This document shows positions 43,903-53,822 of a stretch of DNA of 64,000 bases, piece by piece. This DNA is from BOG-908 sp963850605 (GTDB lineage Bacteria; Pseudomonadota; Alphaproteobacteria; Acetobacterales; Acetobacteraceae), in the NCBI GenBank assembly GCA_963850605.1, contig CAWKLX010000002.1:310001-374000 (forward strand). Reading direction: 5' to 3'. A program made the position numbers and the translations under genes. Positions within the stretch are counted from its first letter, which is position 1. Each line of letters begins with the position of its first letter. Under the pieces are notes generated by a model. That model saw only the letters and a list, made by a program, of their open reading frames with translations, ran no database searches and was not told where the DNA came from.

Positions 43903-44364
43903 TTACTGACGTGCCCGTAACGCCGCGTTGACCGCCGTGTCGAGCGCGCTGAGAAAGTTGGACCGGTCCGCCCGGCTCAGCGGCGGCGGCCCGCCCGTCG
44001 CCATACCCAGCTCGCGCATGTGGCTGGAGACCGCGCGACCGGCCATTGCGCTGCCGATATTGTCGCTCGTCCACACGCGCCCGTTAGGCGATAGCGCGCG
44101 GGCGCCGGCGGCGAGACAGCGCTGTGCCAGCGGAATGTCCGATGTGACGCATACGTCGCCCGGGGAGATGCGTTCGGCGATCCAGTCATCGGCCACGTCC
44201 GGCCCCTCCGGCACCGTCACCATGCGCACATAGGGCAGGCCGGGCGGGCGGATCGGGCGCGAGCCGTTGGAAACGACGAACACGCCCACGCTCAGCCGGC
44301 CGGCGACCCGAAAAACCTCGTCGCGCACCGGGCACGCGTCGGCATCGACGTAGATGTCGGTCAA
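43903..44364 (-). CDS. YaiI/YqxD (UPF0178) family protein
   Basis: The start MTDIYVDADACPVRDEVFRV and the blocks VFVVSNGSRPI, DVCVTSDIPLAQRCLAAGAR and LSRADRSNFLSALD define this PIN-like NYN-type family of unknown activity. The acidic residues DADAC and SDIPL line up with nuclease metal sites, so RNA processing is possible. Translation starts with TTG at 44364 inside the ctaG stop (TTGA), indicating coupling. Confidence 0.88.
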   Translation of the reverse strand: MTDIYVDADACPVRDEVFRVAGRLSVGVFVVSNGSRPIRPPGLPYVRMVTVPEGPDVADDWIAERISPGDVCVTSDIPLAQRCLAAGARALSPNGRVWTSDNIGSAMAGRAVSSHMRELGMATGGPPPLSRADRSNFLSALDTAVNAALRARQ

Positions 44365-44948
44365 TTCGTCCGAAGTGCCGGCGCGGCGGTGGCGAAGCGA
44401 GACAGGGGCATGGCGTCCTCCGGCCGCTTGGACTGGAAGAACGTGTAGCTGAGCGTGATTTCGTGCACGTCGGCCGTGTTGGGATCAGCCGCCATCTGCG
44501 GATCGACGAAGAAGGTGACGGGCATGTGCGCGCTCTCGCCAGCCCGCAGCCGCTCCTCGTTGAAGCAAAAACACTGGATTTTCTTGAAATACGCCCCGAC
44601 TTTTTCTGGCGTCACGTTGAACGCCGCGTGGCCCACAATGTCGTGGTCGGACGTGTTGGTGGCGTCGAAGAACGCCATCGCGTCCTGGCCCAAATGGACC
44701 GTGACACTGCGCTGCGACGGCTCGAACCGCCAGGGCAGGTTGGGGGCCACCGTGGTGTCGAAATAGACGGTGACCTGGCGGCCGGTGGCGGTGGAGACGT
44801 TGGCGGCCACGCGCTGGGTGGTGCCGCCGGCGCCGGTCACCTGGCAGAACAGCCGGTAGAGGGTGACCGAGTAGGAGGTGACCCCGATCATGAGGGCCAG
44901 CACGGCCACAAAGCCCAGCACGGTGGCACGTTTGGAGAAGATCGGCAT
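44361..44948 (-). CDS. ctaG: CtaG/Cox11 copper chaperone for cytochrome c oxidase
   Basis: One N-terminal membrane helix (ATVLGFVAVLALMIGVTSYS) is followed by a periplasmic immunoglobulin-like domain. LYRLFCQVTGAGGTTQR and KKIQCFCFNEERL carry the Cys that bind Cu(I). It delivers copper to the CuB centre of heme-copper oxidase. Cox subunits are not in the window. The start lies 77 nt from the divergent trpS start. The yaiI-like gene overlaps its stop. Confidence 0.93.
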   Translation of the reverse strand: MPIFSKRATVLGFVAVLALMIGVTSYSVTLYRLFCQVTGAGGTTQRVAANVSTATGRQVTVYFDTTVAPNLPWRFEPSQRSVTVHLGQDAMAFFDATNTSDHDIVGHAAFNVTPEKVGAYFKKIQCFCFNEERLRAGESAHMPVTFFVDPQMAADPNTADVHEITLSYTFFQSKRPEDAMPLSRFATAAPALRTN

Positions 44949-45025
44949 GACCCCGATAAGGGGATGATGCGGCGGGTCGGCAAGCGAGCTTGCCTGAGAC
45001 GCCTGCCCATGGCAGCGACGCGGAC

Positions 45026-46045
45026 ATGCATCGCGTCCTCTCCGGTATCCAGCCCTCCGGCATCCCCACCCTTGGCAATTATCTTGGCGCCCTTCGCAAC
45101 TGGGTAGCGCTGCAGGACCGGCATGAGTGCCTCTACTGCGTGGTCGATCTGCATGCGCTGACCAATTTTCAGGACCCGGCCCAGCTGCGGGCGCAGACGC
45201 TGGAGATGGCGGCCACCCTGCTGGCCTGCGGCATCGACCCCGCGCGGAGCACGCTGTTCGTGCAATCCTCGGTGACCGCCCACGCCCGGCTCGCCTGGAT
45301 TTTCAATTGCGTGGCACGGCTGGGCTGGCTGAACCGGATGACGCAGTTCAAGGACAAGGCGGGAAAGGATCGCGAGGCGGCGTCCGCCGGCCTCTACGTC
45401 TATCCCAACCTGATGGCCGCCGACATCCATGCTTATCACGCGACGCGGGTGCCGGTGGGCGATGACCAGCGGCAGCATGTGGAGCTGGCTAACGACATCG
45501 CCGAAAAGTTCAACCACGATTACGGCGTCGATTTCTTCCCACGGATCGAGCCGCTGATTTTCGCCGGCGAGACGGCGCGGGTGATGAGTTTGCGCGACGG
45601 ATCGAAGAAGATGTCGAAATCCGACCCGTCGGACCAGAGCCGCATCAACCTGACCGACGATGCGGAGACGATCGCGCTGAAGATACGGCGGGCGAAGACC
45701 GACCCAGAACCTTTGCCGTCGGAGCCAGACGGGTTGGCCGGCCGGCCGGAAGCGCGCAACCTTGTGGGCATATACGCCGCGCTGTCGGGCACGGAACCGG
45801 CGGGCGTGCTGGCCGAGCATGGCGGGCGCGGGTTCGGGCCGTTCAAGGAGGCGCTCGCGGCCCTGCTGGTGGAACGCCTGGCGCCGATTGCGGGCGAGAC
45901 GCGGCGTTGGCTGGGCGAGCAGGGCGAGCTGGAGCGGGTGCTGCGGTCGGGGTCGGCGCGGGCCGACGCGCTGGCCGCGCCGATCGTGGGCGAGGCCGAG
46001 CGGATTGTTGGCCTGTTCGGCGGACGCGCCGCAACCGCCGCGTGA
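45026..46045 (+). CDS. trpS: Tryptophanyl-tRNA synthetase
   Basis: A class I synthetase of about 339 residues. It has MHRVLSGIQPSGIPTLGNYL with the HIGH-equivalent region, VPVGDDQRQHVELANDIAEK for Trp and AMP binding, and DGSKKMSKSDPSDQSRINLT with KMSKS. It charges tRNA-Trp in the cytoplasm. ATG 45026 is where the family starts; a TTG at 44990 would add 12 residues. Stand-alone gene. Confidence 0.95.
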   Translation: MHRVLSGIQPSGIPTLGNYLGALRNWVALQDRHECLYCVVDLHALTNFQDPAQLRAQTLEMAATLLACGIDPARSTLFVQSSVTAHARLAWIFNCVARLGWLNRMTQFKDKAGKDREAASAGLYVYPNLMAADIHAYHATRVPVGDDQRQHVELANDIAEKFNHDYGVDFFPRIEPLIFAGETARVMSLRDGSKKMSKSDPSDQSRINLTDDAETIALKIRRAKTDPEPLPSEPDGLAGRPEARNLVGIYAALSGTEPAGVLAEHGGRGFGPFKEALAALLVERLAPIAGETRRWLGEQGELERVLRSGSARADALAAPIVGEAERIVGLFGGRAATAA

Positions 46046-46158
46046 ATTTAGCGTCTGGATAGTTGCGCGCCGCGGGACGGGGTGTGCCGATTTCGGCGTG
46101 CCCCGGTGCGCCTGTCGTCCATCAACCGCGCGCCGCAAGGATTTTCCCCATCTCAGAC

Positions 46159-46905
46159 GTGATCTCGGCCGTTCCTGCTTGCCTGGCCCCCGCGCCGCCG
46201 CGCGCCGGGCGTTTCGATAGCGCTCGCCTGCACCTTCTGATCGCGGGCAGCCGGGTGGTTCGATCCTTGTCGATCGGGTTGCTGGCCCGGCTGGAGCTGG
46301 CGTTTCTGGCCGGCCACAAGGAGCCGGACGTGCTGGCCAGCATCCGGGGCGCCCGGCGCGGCCGTGAGTCCCTGCTCAGCGGCAACGAGGCATTTACGCT
46401 GTATTCGCTGGCCCGCGCACAGGCGGCGCTAGGCGGCGAAATGGCGGAAGTGGGCGTCTATCAAGGCTGCTCGGCGCGGATCATCAGTGAGGCGAGCGGC
46501 GGCCTGCCACTGCACCTGTTCGACACGTTCGCCGGCTTGCCCGCGCCGGATGCCGACGAGCATGCCCGCATGCGCGAGGGCCATTACGCCGCCTCGCTGG
46601 CCTCGGTGCAGTCGCATTTGGCGGACCGGCCGGATGTGCGGTTCTATCAGGGCATGTTTCCAGGGACGGCCGGGCCGGTCGAGGAAAAGCGGTTTTCGTT
46701 CGTGCATCTCGATGTCGATTTGAAATCAAGCACGCTCGGCTGTTTGGATTTTTTCTATCCGCGCATGTTGCCCGGCGGTGTGATCTTGACGCACGACTAC
46801 TCGTATCTGGACGGGGTGCGCGCTGCGTTCACCGAGTTTCTGGCGGATAAGCGGGAGCGCGCGATCGAGCTGCCGACATCGCAGGCGATGCTGGTGAAGC
46901 TGTAG
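46159..46905 (+). CDS. TylF/MycF-type SAM-dependent O-methyltransferase
   Basis: MAEVGVYQGCSARIISEASG is the SAM-binding loop. LHLFDTFAGLPAPD and FSFVHLDVDLKSSTLGCLDF, then GGVILTHDYSYLDGVRAAF, are the metal and catalytic segments of the macrocin-O-methyltransferase family. Members methylate sugars on macrolides or on surface glycans. No secondary-metabolite cluster is adjacent, so glycan decoration is more likely. The start is unclear: GTG 46159 is chosen; a TTG at 46063 would add 32 residues of poor character. Confidence 0.78.
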   Translation: MISAVPACLAPAPPRAGRFDSARLHLLIAGSRVVRSLSIGLLARLELAFLAGHKEPDVLASIRGARRGRESLLSGNEAFTLYSLARAQAALGGEMAEVGVYQGCSARIISEASGGLPLHLFDTFAGLPAPDADEHARMREGHYAASLASVQSHLADRPDVRFYQGMFPGTAGPVEEKRFSFVHLDVDLKSSTLGCLDFFYPRMLPGGVILTHDYSYLDGVRAAFTEFLADKRERAIELPTSQAMLVKL

Positions 46906-46987
46906 CAGGCTGCTGAGATCCGGCTTCGCACTGCCCATGTCGGCCTTTGTTGAACCGGATGGGCCGTCGGCCGTCGATTGGTCCAGC

Positions 46988-47725
46988 TTACAGAGCGAAA
47001 CCCGTGGCCGCGGCGGGAATGCGTGTGACAGAACGAAGCGAGCGAAAAGCGATCACATGAAGCATCATCGCAAGAGGCGCCATGAAGCCTGGTATGAAGC
47101 TGAACGGATACATGCCCATCGCGACATTCGGCAGTTCTGCGTGGATCACATTGAGTGGTCCCGGTGCGGTGAGAACGGCGCGCGTGGCAACGTTCAACAA
47201 AGAGAAGAGGCCGAGGAGATTCCAGGCCAGAGCGATGCGCCGGCCACCCGCACCCTGCGTGGCCGCGTAGGCGACAAGCGGCGCGCTGAGACCAACCAGA
47301 ATTTCGACATTGCCGCCTGCGAGCGTCAGCAATCGCGGTGTCAGGCCCAAGTCGTGCAGCGCCGACAGCGTTGATTCGACGCCCACCCGGAATACCTGCA
47401 ACGCGAAGATCGTCGCAAGGGGAATGGTATTTGCAAGACTCCGTCCGACCGGAGAACGCCCGAGCACGATCGCGATAAAAGCGATGATCGGCGTGAGCAT
47501 GAGAAAAATCCCCGGCGGCATGCGCGTCGGATCGCCGACGATCCCGACATAGCCCATGACGCCCGCGTAACCAAGCCAGACGAGTATGATGGCGATGCCG
47601 ATAAGCGCTCGCCCAGTGGCCACGTATCGCAGCAACACAGCGCCGACAAGCGCCGCGACGGCAACGACATAGCACAGGAACACCGTGGCCAAGGGCAGGT
47701 CGAGAAGGGAAGCAATGACGGACAT
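46988..47725 (-). CDS. Hypothetical seven-helix inner-membrane protein
   Basis: The 245-residue protein is almost entirely hydrophobic, with about seven helices (VFLCYVVAVAALVGAVLLRY, IGIAIILVWLGYAGVMGYVG, FLMLTPIIAFIAIVLG and others) and few charged residues. No transporter signature is seen. It lies 69 nt downstream of the NmrA-like gene in the same direction, so the pair may be controlled together by the divergent LysR regulator. Confidence 0.7.
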   Translation of the reverse strand: MSVIASLLDLPLATVFLCYVVAVAALVGAVLLRYVATGRALIGIAIILVWLGYAGVMGYVGIVGDPTRMPPGIFLMLTPIIAFIAIVLGRSPVGRSLANTIPLATIFALQVFRVGVESTLSALHDLGLTPRLLTLAGGNVEILVGLSAPLVAYAATQGAGGRRIALAWNLLGLFSLLNVATRAVLTAPGPLNVIHAELPNVAMGMYPFSFIPGFMAPLAMMLHVIAFRSLRSVTRIPAAATGFAL

Positions 47726-47794
47726 GACACATCTCCTGGCCGGCGGTGCACCGCCGGCTTTTGGGCTCGGGATGGAGTTGGCTCGGGATGGAGT

Positions 47795-48916
47795 TCAGGC
47801 CGCGCGCATATGCGCCGAAAGGGTAGACGGGCGTTCACGGTGCAAAGCCATCTGTGCGGCATGCTCAACACGCCAACGCTCATCTGCAATCGCCAGACTT
47901 GCGGCCGCGGCGGTCGGAAACGCCATCCTCCTGTCCCATTTGTCGAACTTTGTGCCCGGGTAGAACGGGACCAGGTTGAAATTGATGAACGCTTTGAGTC
48001 GGTTGCTGAGGGTCTGCCTGGCAAACGGCAGCGCCGCGTAACGCCTGGCAGTTGTCTCGAAGCTTTCAGCCGGCGTGCCGGTCAGTTCCTCCACGACGTT
48101 CGTCACACCGCCCTCGAATTCGAATGTGCCATCAGCCATGTCCTGCATATAGAATCGAATGCTGCTGATCTCGAACGGATCGACCCCTTGCTGCTGCGCG
48201 ACCTTGCTCAGCATCCATATCGGCATGTTGATAGGCAGAACGCCGTGGCCGACTGCTGTCGCAACAATCCTGCCCATATCGCGGCTACCCAGCAGTTTCG
48301 GCCCGGTGGGGCGATAGCTCTTGCCGTTGTGACGATTTGGACCTTCCGCGAGCAGCACCGCCGCCGCGCGCGCCATATCCTCGTTCGAGATCGGTGCGGC
48401 CCTGCCCTTCGGAGCGAGCACGGGGTAGATGCCGAGCAACGCCGCGAAATCGATCGTTCGCAGGAAATTATGCGCGAACATGCCGGGATTGAACACGGTA
48501 TGCGCCACACCCGGGATCATGCCGAACAGCTGGTCAACCAGCCAGGTCTGCCGCGTCATATGGGCCTTGTGAGACCGGTGCGACGTCCACTGGGTCATTT
48601 CGACCACGTATTCGAGCTTGGCTTCGCGTGCGGCCACGGCGAAGGCAACCGCGCTCTGCAGCATGTAGGGCCTGAACGGCGGCAGATAAAACGCGCGCTG
48701 CGCACCGCGCGCCGCCTCGGTCAGCTGGTCGGCATCATAAAGGTCGGCGACGACCACGTCCGCGCCAAGCTTTTCGAGATGGGTACTCCGATGGTCGATG
48801 CATCTGACGACCGCACGGACCGGGAAACCTCGGGCGAGCAGCTCGCCGACGAGCGGCGTTCCGACGCCTCCGGTGGCGCCGGTGACGAGGATGCGGGGTT
48901 TGGATGGGTTGATCAT
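47795..48916 (-). CDS. NmrA-like atypical short-chain dehydrogenase
   Basis: PRILVTGATGGVGTPLVGEL has the NAD(P)-binding GxxGxxG, ADVVVADLYDADQLTEAARG the acidic strand, and HTVFNPGMFAHNFLRTIDF a family block. The catalytic YxxxK is not evident, as is usual for NmrA-type sensors or isoflavone-reductase-like enzymes. The C-terminal 90 residues are helical. ATG 48916 follows AGGAG at 6 nt; the frame extends further but into the LysR promoter region. Divergent from the LysR gene by 75 bp. Confidence 0.83.
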   Translation of the reverse strand: MINPSKPRILVTGATGGVGTPLVGELLARGFPVRAVVRCIDHRSTHLEKLGADVVVADLYDADQLTEAARGAQRAFYLPPFRPYMLQSAVAFAVAAREAKLEYVVEMTQWTSHRSHKAHMTRQTWLVDQLFGMIPGVAHTVFNPGMFAHNFLRTIDFAALLGIYPVLAPKGRAAPISNEDMARAAAVLLAEGPNRHNGKSYRPTGPKLLGSRDMGRIVATAVGHGVLPINMPIWMLSKVAQQQGVDPFEISSIRFYMQDMADGTFEFEGGVTNVVEELTGTPAESFETTARRYAALPFARQTLSNRLKAFINFNLVPFYPGTKFDKWDRRMAFPTAAAASLAIADERWRVEHAAQMALHRERPSTLSAHMRAA

Positions 48917-48991
48917 GGGCGCTCTCCTGTGCTGCGCCTTCAGATAGCGCCCCCTTCTGACGCCGAATATTTGTGATAATGTGCATTGGCT

Positions 48992-49933
48992 ATGAAGAAG
49001 AACTTCACAGTCAGACGTGGCGCTCTCGATGGGATCGAGATGTTTCTCGCCGTCGCCCATCACCGAAATTTCCGTCGCGCCGCGGCGGAACTGGGCGTGA
49101 CGCCATCGGCCGCCGGCCAGTCAATACGCGCCCTTGAGACCAGACTGGGGGTGGCACTGTTCGTCCGGACCACCCGCAGCGTGGGGATGACCGAAGCCGG
49201 CGAGCGATTTCTGGCCGAGGCTGAGCCGGCTTACCAGGCCTTGGCCGCCGCTGGCGCCGCGGCAAGCGATCTTGGAGGCCGGCCGACGGGCCTGCTTCGT
49301 ATCGCCGTGCCGCGCTCGGTTGTGCCGCTCATCATACGGCCCATGCTGGCATCGTTCGCATCGGCCTATCCCGATATCGAATTGGAGATCGCCGCCAGCG
49401 AGGAATTCATCGATATCGCCTCGCAAGGGTTCGACGCCGGGATGCGCATGGGACAGTTCATCGCCAATGACATGATCGCGGTGCGCCTGACCCCACCCAT
49501 TCGAATGATCGTGGTCGCCAGCCACGCATATCTGTCGCGTGCCGGAGTGCCGCTGAGGCTCGACGATCTGCAGCGCCATGCATGCCTGCGTTTGCGCCGC
49601 ACGGCTGGAGGCGCCTCGCCATGGCGTTTCGCTGCGAATGGCGGACCACTCGAAGTCCTGGCCAAGGGACCCTTCATCGCTGGCGACTTCCTCACACTGC
49701 TCCACGCCGCAATCGATGGCATCGGCCTGGCCCAGGTACCGGAACCTGTGGCGGTCGCATCGGTGAAAGCGGGCATGTTGCGGCAGGTTCTCGCCAGCTT
49801 TGCGCCACAGACGCCCGGCGTGTTCCTCTACTACCCCAATCGCGACCGCGTCGAACCCAAGCTTCGGGCGTTTATCGACCATCTCAAGGCGCACCTGCCG
49901 GCCACGCCTACGCTGGACGGTGCCGGGACATAG
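48992..49933 (+). CDS. LysR-family transcriptional regulator
   Basis: The winged helix at the N-terminus (GIEMFLAVAHHRNFRRAAAE, then LGVTPSAAGQSIRALETRLG) is followed by LFVRTTRSVGMTEAGERFL and a two-lobed effector domain (LLRIAVPRSVVPLIIRPMLA and IGLAQVPEPVA). At 313 residues it is standard. It probably controls the divergent NmrA-like and membrane-protein genes from the shared 75-bp gap, in response to an unknown small molecule. A TTG two codons upstream is a possible start. Confidence 0.9.
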   Translation: MKKNFTVRRGALDGIEMFLAVAHHRNFRRAAAELGVTPSAAGQSIRALETRLGVALFVRTTRSVGMTEAGERFLAEAEPAYQALAAAGAAASDLGGRPTGLLRIAVPRSVVPLIIRPMLASFASAYPDIELEIAASEEFIDIASQGFDAGMRMGQFIANDMIAVRLTPPIRMIVVASHAYLSRAGVPLRLDDLQRHACLRLRRTAGGASPWRFAANGGPLEVLAKGPFIAGDFLTLLHAAIDGIGLAQVPEPVAVASVKAGMLRQVLASFAPQTPGVFLYYPNRDRVEPKLRAFIDHLKAHLPATPTLDGAGT

Positions 49934-49939
49934 ACTGTT

Positions 49940-52130
49940 TTAAAGAAACGACACCGGGTCCACATCCACATCCACCCGCACATCGCGCGGCACCACCGTT
50001 TCCGCCAACCATGCGCGCAGAATGGGTTGCACCGCCACGTCCCGCCGCGTCTTCAGCAGCAGCCGCCGCCGGTGCCGGCCGCGCAGTATGGCCAGCGGCG
50101 CCGGTGCCGGGCCTAAGACCAGCACGCCGTCGCCATGCGGTGCGGTGCGGCCCAGATCGCGGGCAGCCCGGTCGGCGGCGTCCGCCGTGGCGGCGCTGAC
50201 GATGAGCGCCGCCAGCCGGCCGAACGGCGGCCAATGCCCGGGCCGGCGCGCCTCCGCCTCGCGCGTGTAAAATGTGGCGAGGTCGCCTGCGACCAGGGCC
50301 TGCATGACCGGGTGCTCCGGCGAAAACGTTTGTAAAAGTACCTCGACCCGGCGCCTCCGCGCGCCCGGCTCGGCCGGCGACCTGGTGCAGCAGCTGGACC
50401 GTGCGTTCGGATGCCCGCAGATCGCCGCCAGCCAGGCCAAGATCGGCATCCACAACCCCTACCAGCGTCAGATGCGGAAAATGCCAGCCTTTGGCCACGA
50501 TCTGGGTGCCGATGATCAGGTCCACCTCGCGCGCTTCGATTGCGCGGGCGGCTTCGGCGGCCGCGTGCGGACCGGGCATGGTGTCGCTGGCCATAACCAG
50601 GCGGCGTGCGTCCGGAAACAGGGCGGCCACCTCCTCCGTGATGCGCTCAACACCGGGGCCGATCGGCGCCAGCGTGCCCTCAGCGGCGCAGATCGGGCAG
50701 GCGGGCGGTACGGGCTCGGCGTGGCCGCAATGGTGGCAGGTGAGCTGGCGGCGCGCGCGGTGCTCGACCAGCCAGGCGGTGCAGTTGGGGCAGGCGAGGC
50801 GGTGGCCGCAGGCGCGGCACAGGGTCAGCGGGGCGTAGCCGCGGCGGTTGAGAAAAAACATCGCCTGCTCGCCGCCGGCCAGGGTGTCGTGCACGGCGGC
50901 GACGAGGCTGGGCGAGAGGAAACGGCCACGCTCCGGCTTGTCATCCCGCAGGTCGATGGCGGTAACCGCCGGCAGGCGCGCGCCGGCGTGGCGGTCGGCC
51001 AGGGTAAGGTGGGCGTAGCGGCCGGCCTCCACATTGGCCAGCGTTTCCAGGCTGGGGGTGGCGCTGACCAGGATGGCCGGTGCGTCGGACAGGCGGGCGC
51101 GCACCACGGCCATGTCGCGGGCGTGATAGACCACCCCGTCCTCCTGCTTGAACGCGGTTTCATGCTCCTCGTCGATGACCAGCAGGCCGAGTTCGGAGAA
51201 TGGGAGGAACAGCGCGGAGCGGGCGCCGACCACCACGCGGGCTTCCCCGCAGGCCACGGCGCGCCAGGTGTCGCGTCGGGTGCGGGACGAGAGGTCCGAG
51301 TGCCAGACGGCGGGCGGGGCGCCGAAGCGGCGTTCGAAGCGGGCCAGGAATTGGGCGGACAAGGCGATTTCTGGCAGCAGGATCAGGGTCTGGCGGCCGG
51401 AGTCCAGGCAGGCGGCGACCGCTTCGAGATAGATTTCCGTTTTTCCCGAGCCGGTGACGCCATCGAGCAAGGTGACGCCAAAATTGCCGGCATGGACGGC
51501 TGTCCGCAGCTGGCCGGCCACCGCGGCCTGCGCCGGCGAGAGGGCGGGCGTGGCGAACGCTGAGTCTGGGCGTGGTGCGGGCCGCGGCTGGATGGGCACC
51601 GCCACAAGCTGGCCGGCTTGCGCCATGGCGCGCAGCACCGCGCCGGATACGCCGGCTTGCCGGGCCAGTTCCGGGCCTGGCACGGCCTGAGCGTTCGTCA
51701 GGACATCCAGCACGCGGCGGCGCTGGGGCGTGATCTTGGCGTCGGGGAGCGGGTCGGCCGCCACCCAACCCGCCTGAGCCTGCGGTGGGGCAAGCGCGCG
51801 GGTGCGTAGGGCCATGGCCAGCACCTCCCCTGGGGTGGCCAGGGTGTAGGCGGCGACCCAGTCCACGAAGCGGCGCAGCGCGTCCGGCAAAGGAGGGGCG
51901 TCCAGCCTTGCCGAAACCGGCTTGAGCTTGGCGTCGGCAACAGGGGGGCCACTGGACGCGTCCCATACCACGCCAATCTCCTGGCGGCGGCCAAGCGGCA
52001 CCAGCACGACGTCACCGGGCGCCAGGGCAACTTGGCCGGGGGCGTAGTCGAACGGGCCGGCGAACGGGTAGGGCAGCAGCACCGGCACCCGGCTCGCGGG
52101 TGGTGGCGGCAGAAGGCTTTCTTGCGACAC
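49940..52130 (-). CDS. priA: Primosomal helicase PriA, one frame change
   Basis: PriA restarts stalled replication forks. The N-terminal 3'-binding domain (RVPVLLPYPFAGPFDYAPGQ) is followed by helicase motifs LDGVTGSGKTEIYLEAVAAC (Walker A), LLVIDEEHETAFKQED (DEEH) and ILVSATPSLETLANV. The zinc Cys pairs are CRACGHRLACPNC and CHHCGH...CPIC. At about 50336-50346 an extra base (CGAGGTACTT for CGAGTACTT) breaks the frame. Beyond it LLQTFSPEHPVMQALVAGDL and the C-terminal domain continue to 49940. Such a damaging break in a fork-restart gene suggests a sequence error. Joined length about 730 residues, normal. Confidence 0.92.
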
Positions 52131-52156
52131 GGCGCGGTGTGTAGCCTAATCGCGCG

Positions 52157-52801
52157 ATGACCGCCGACCCCACCATTGCGGCCGAGATAGAAACCTATCT
52201 GCGGGCCAACCCGGGCTTTCTGGCGAGCCGGCCGGGCCTGTATGCGGCTCTGGATCCGCCGGCGCGGGTGCACGGGGCGAGGCTGGCGGACCACATGGCG
52301 GCGATGCTGGCGGCGGCCCGCACCAGGGCAGCGCAGGCGGAGGTGCAGGCAGAGCATGTGCTGGCAGCGTCTCGCGCCGCGGCGTGTGTCGGCGAGCGTG
52401 TGCAGGCGGCGGTTCTGGCCGCACTGGCCGCGCCCGACCTGGCCGAGTGCGTGGCGGAGGTGTGGCCGGGGCTGCTGGGGGTGGATGCCGCCACCTTGTG
52501 CTGCGAGGCGGGGCGGCCTCGCTGGCGGCACGTGCCCCCGGGTACGGTCGTGTCTCTGCTCGGCCGCCGCCCGGTGGCGTTCCGCGACCAGCCGGCGGAT
52601 GCCGCGCTGCTTCATGCCGAGGCGGCGTTGCTGGCCGAGCGGGACGTGCTGGTGGCGGTGCCCGGCCACGCGGCGATGCTGGCGCTGGTCAGCCGCGACC
52701 GTGACCGGTTGCCAGGAACGCAGGCGTACGTGTTCCTGGGCCAGGTGATCGCGGCACTCCTCCCCGGGCGCGGCTCCGGGCGGCTGCGCAGCGTCGGTTG
52801 A
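52157..52801 (+). CDS. DUF484 protein
   Basis: The N-terminal helix YLRANPGFLASRPGLYAALD is the DUF484 hallmark. A coiled segment (AAARTRAAQAEVQAEHVLAA) and a GAF-like domain (VWPGLLGVDAATLCCEAGRP, LALVSRDRDRLPGTQAYVFL) complete the 214 residues. The family has no known activity but is almost always next to xerC, as here, where xerC starts 16 nt downstream. It is divergent from priA by 26 bp between starts. Confidence 0.88.
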   Translation: MTADPTIAAEIETYLRANPGFLASRPGLYAALDPPARVHGARLADHMAAMLAAARTRAAQAEVQAEHVLAASRAAACVGERVQAAVLAALAAPDLAECVAEVWPGLLGVDAATLCCEAGRPRWRHVPPGTVVSLLGRRPVAFRDQPADAALLHAEAALLAERDVLVAVPGHAAMLALVSRDRDRLPGTQAYVFLGQVIAALLPGRGSGRLRSVG

Positions 52802-52817
52802 GTCCGCGCCGGCATCC

Positions 52818-53717
52818 TTGGACCTCGCGCAGGATTTCCTGAATTGGCTGGAAGGCGAACGGCGGGCCTCGCCGTTGACCGTGGCTGCCTATGGCCGCGA
52901 CCTGCAATTCTTTCTTGAGTTCCTGACCGGCCACCTTGGCGAGACACCCGGCCTGGCCGAACTGGACCGGCTGACCCAGGCCGATATCCGCGCCTGGCTC
53001 GCTGACGCGGCGCGGCAAGGACGGGGCAACCGGACGCGCGCGACCCATCTTTCCGCTGTGCGCAGCTTTTTCCGCTATCTGGCGCGGCGGCACGGCTGCA
53101 CGAACCAGGCGGCCCGGCTGGTGGGATCGCCGAAAGCGGTGCCGCCCATGCCGCGTGCCCTGGCGCCGGCGCAAGCATGCGACGTGGCGGCCGGGATAGG
53201 CGCCGCGTCCAACACGGCATTTTGCCAGGCGCGCGACATCGCCCTGTTCACGCTGCTGTACGGGTGCGGGTTGCGCATTGCCGAGGCGCTGTCGCTGGAC
53301 GTTCGTGACGCACCGGTGGTCGGCAGGCCGCTGCGCGTGACCGGCAAGGGCCGCAAACAGCGCGAGACGCCGGTGCTGCCGGCAGTGGCCGATGCCGTGC
53401 GTTGCTGGCTGCGCCTGCATCCCGGCGCGGGTGAGCCTGGGGCGCCGCTTTTCATCGGCGTGCGCGGGGCGCGGCTGGACCCTGCGGTGGCCCAGAAGAC
53501 ACTCCGCCTCTATCGCCGGCTGGCCGGCCTGCCGGAACATGCGACGCCGCATGCGCTGCGGCATTCGTTCGCCACGCACATGCTGGCCGGTGGCGCCGAT
53601 TTGCGGGCTATACAGGAGCTGCTGGGCCATGCCAGCCTGTCCACCACCCAACGCTACACCGCCGTGGACCAGGCCCGGCTGATGGAGGTGTGGCGCGACA
53701 CGCATCCCAGAAGTTAG
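52818..53717 (+). CDS. xerC: Tyrosine recombinase XerC
   Basis: The SAM-like N-domain (AQDFLNWLEGERRASPLTVA, then YGRDLQFFLEFLTGHLG) is followed by the catalytic domain. GCGLRIAEALSL holds the first Arg, VTGKGRKQRETPV the Lys, TPHALRHSFATHMLAGGADL the His and Arg, and LGHASLSTTQRYT the second His and the Tyr. With XerD it resolves chromosome dimers at dif. At 299 residues from the TTG at 52818 it is the normal size. A hairpin element follows its stop. Confidence 0.94.
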   Translation: MDLAQDFLNWLEGERRASPLTVAAYGRDLQFFLEFLTGHLGETPGLAELDRLTQADIRAWLADAARQGRGNRTRATHLSAVRSFFRYLARRHGCTNQAARLVGSPKAVPPMPRALAPAQACDVAAGIGAASNTAFCQARDIALFTLLYGCGLRIAEALSLDVRDAPVVGRPLRVTGKGRKQRETPVLPAVADAVRCWLRLHPGAGEPGAPLFIGVRGARLDPAVAQKTLRLYRRLAGLPEHATPHALRHSFATHMLAGGADLRAIQELLGHASLSTTQRYTAVDQARLMEVWRDTHPRS

Positions 53718-53719
53718 AG

Positions 53720-53790
53720 CAAAAAACTTCTCAGTGCTGCCGCGGAGCAAATTGCTAAAGTTTTTTGGTCCTTTTTTTCAAAAAAGGACC
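53720..53790. repeat. Dispersed hairpin element, copy 7 (no hairpin A), between converging genes
   Basis: CAAAAAACTT (53720-53729) pairs with AAGTTTTTTG (53758-53767) across a 28-nt GC-rich loop. Hairpin B (GGTCCTTTTTTT / AAAAAAGGACC, 53767-53790) follows. Read rightward from the xerC stop it gives a stem and T6, a good terminator. From the other side it follows the second hcp gene. The hairpin A seen in other copies is absent. Confidence 0.75.
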
Positions 53791-53822
53791 ATCTTGCTTA
53801 ACATGCCTGAGTTGTCAGGCAG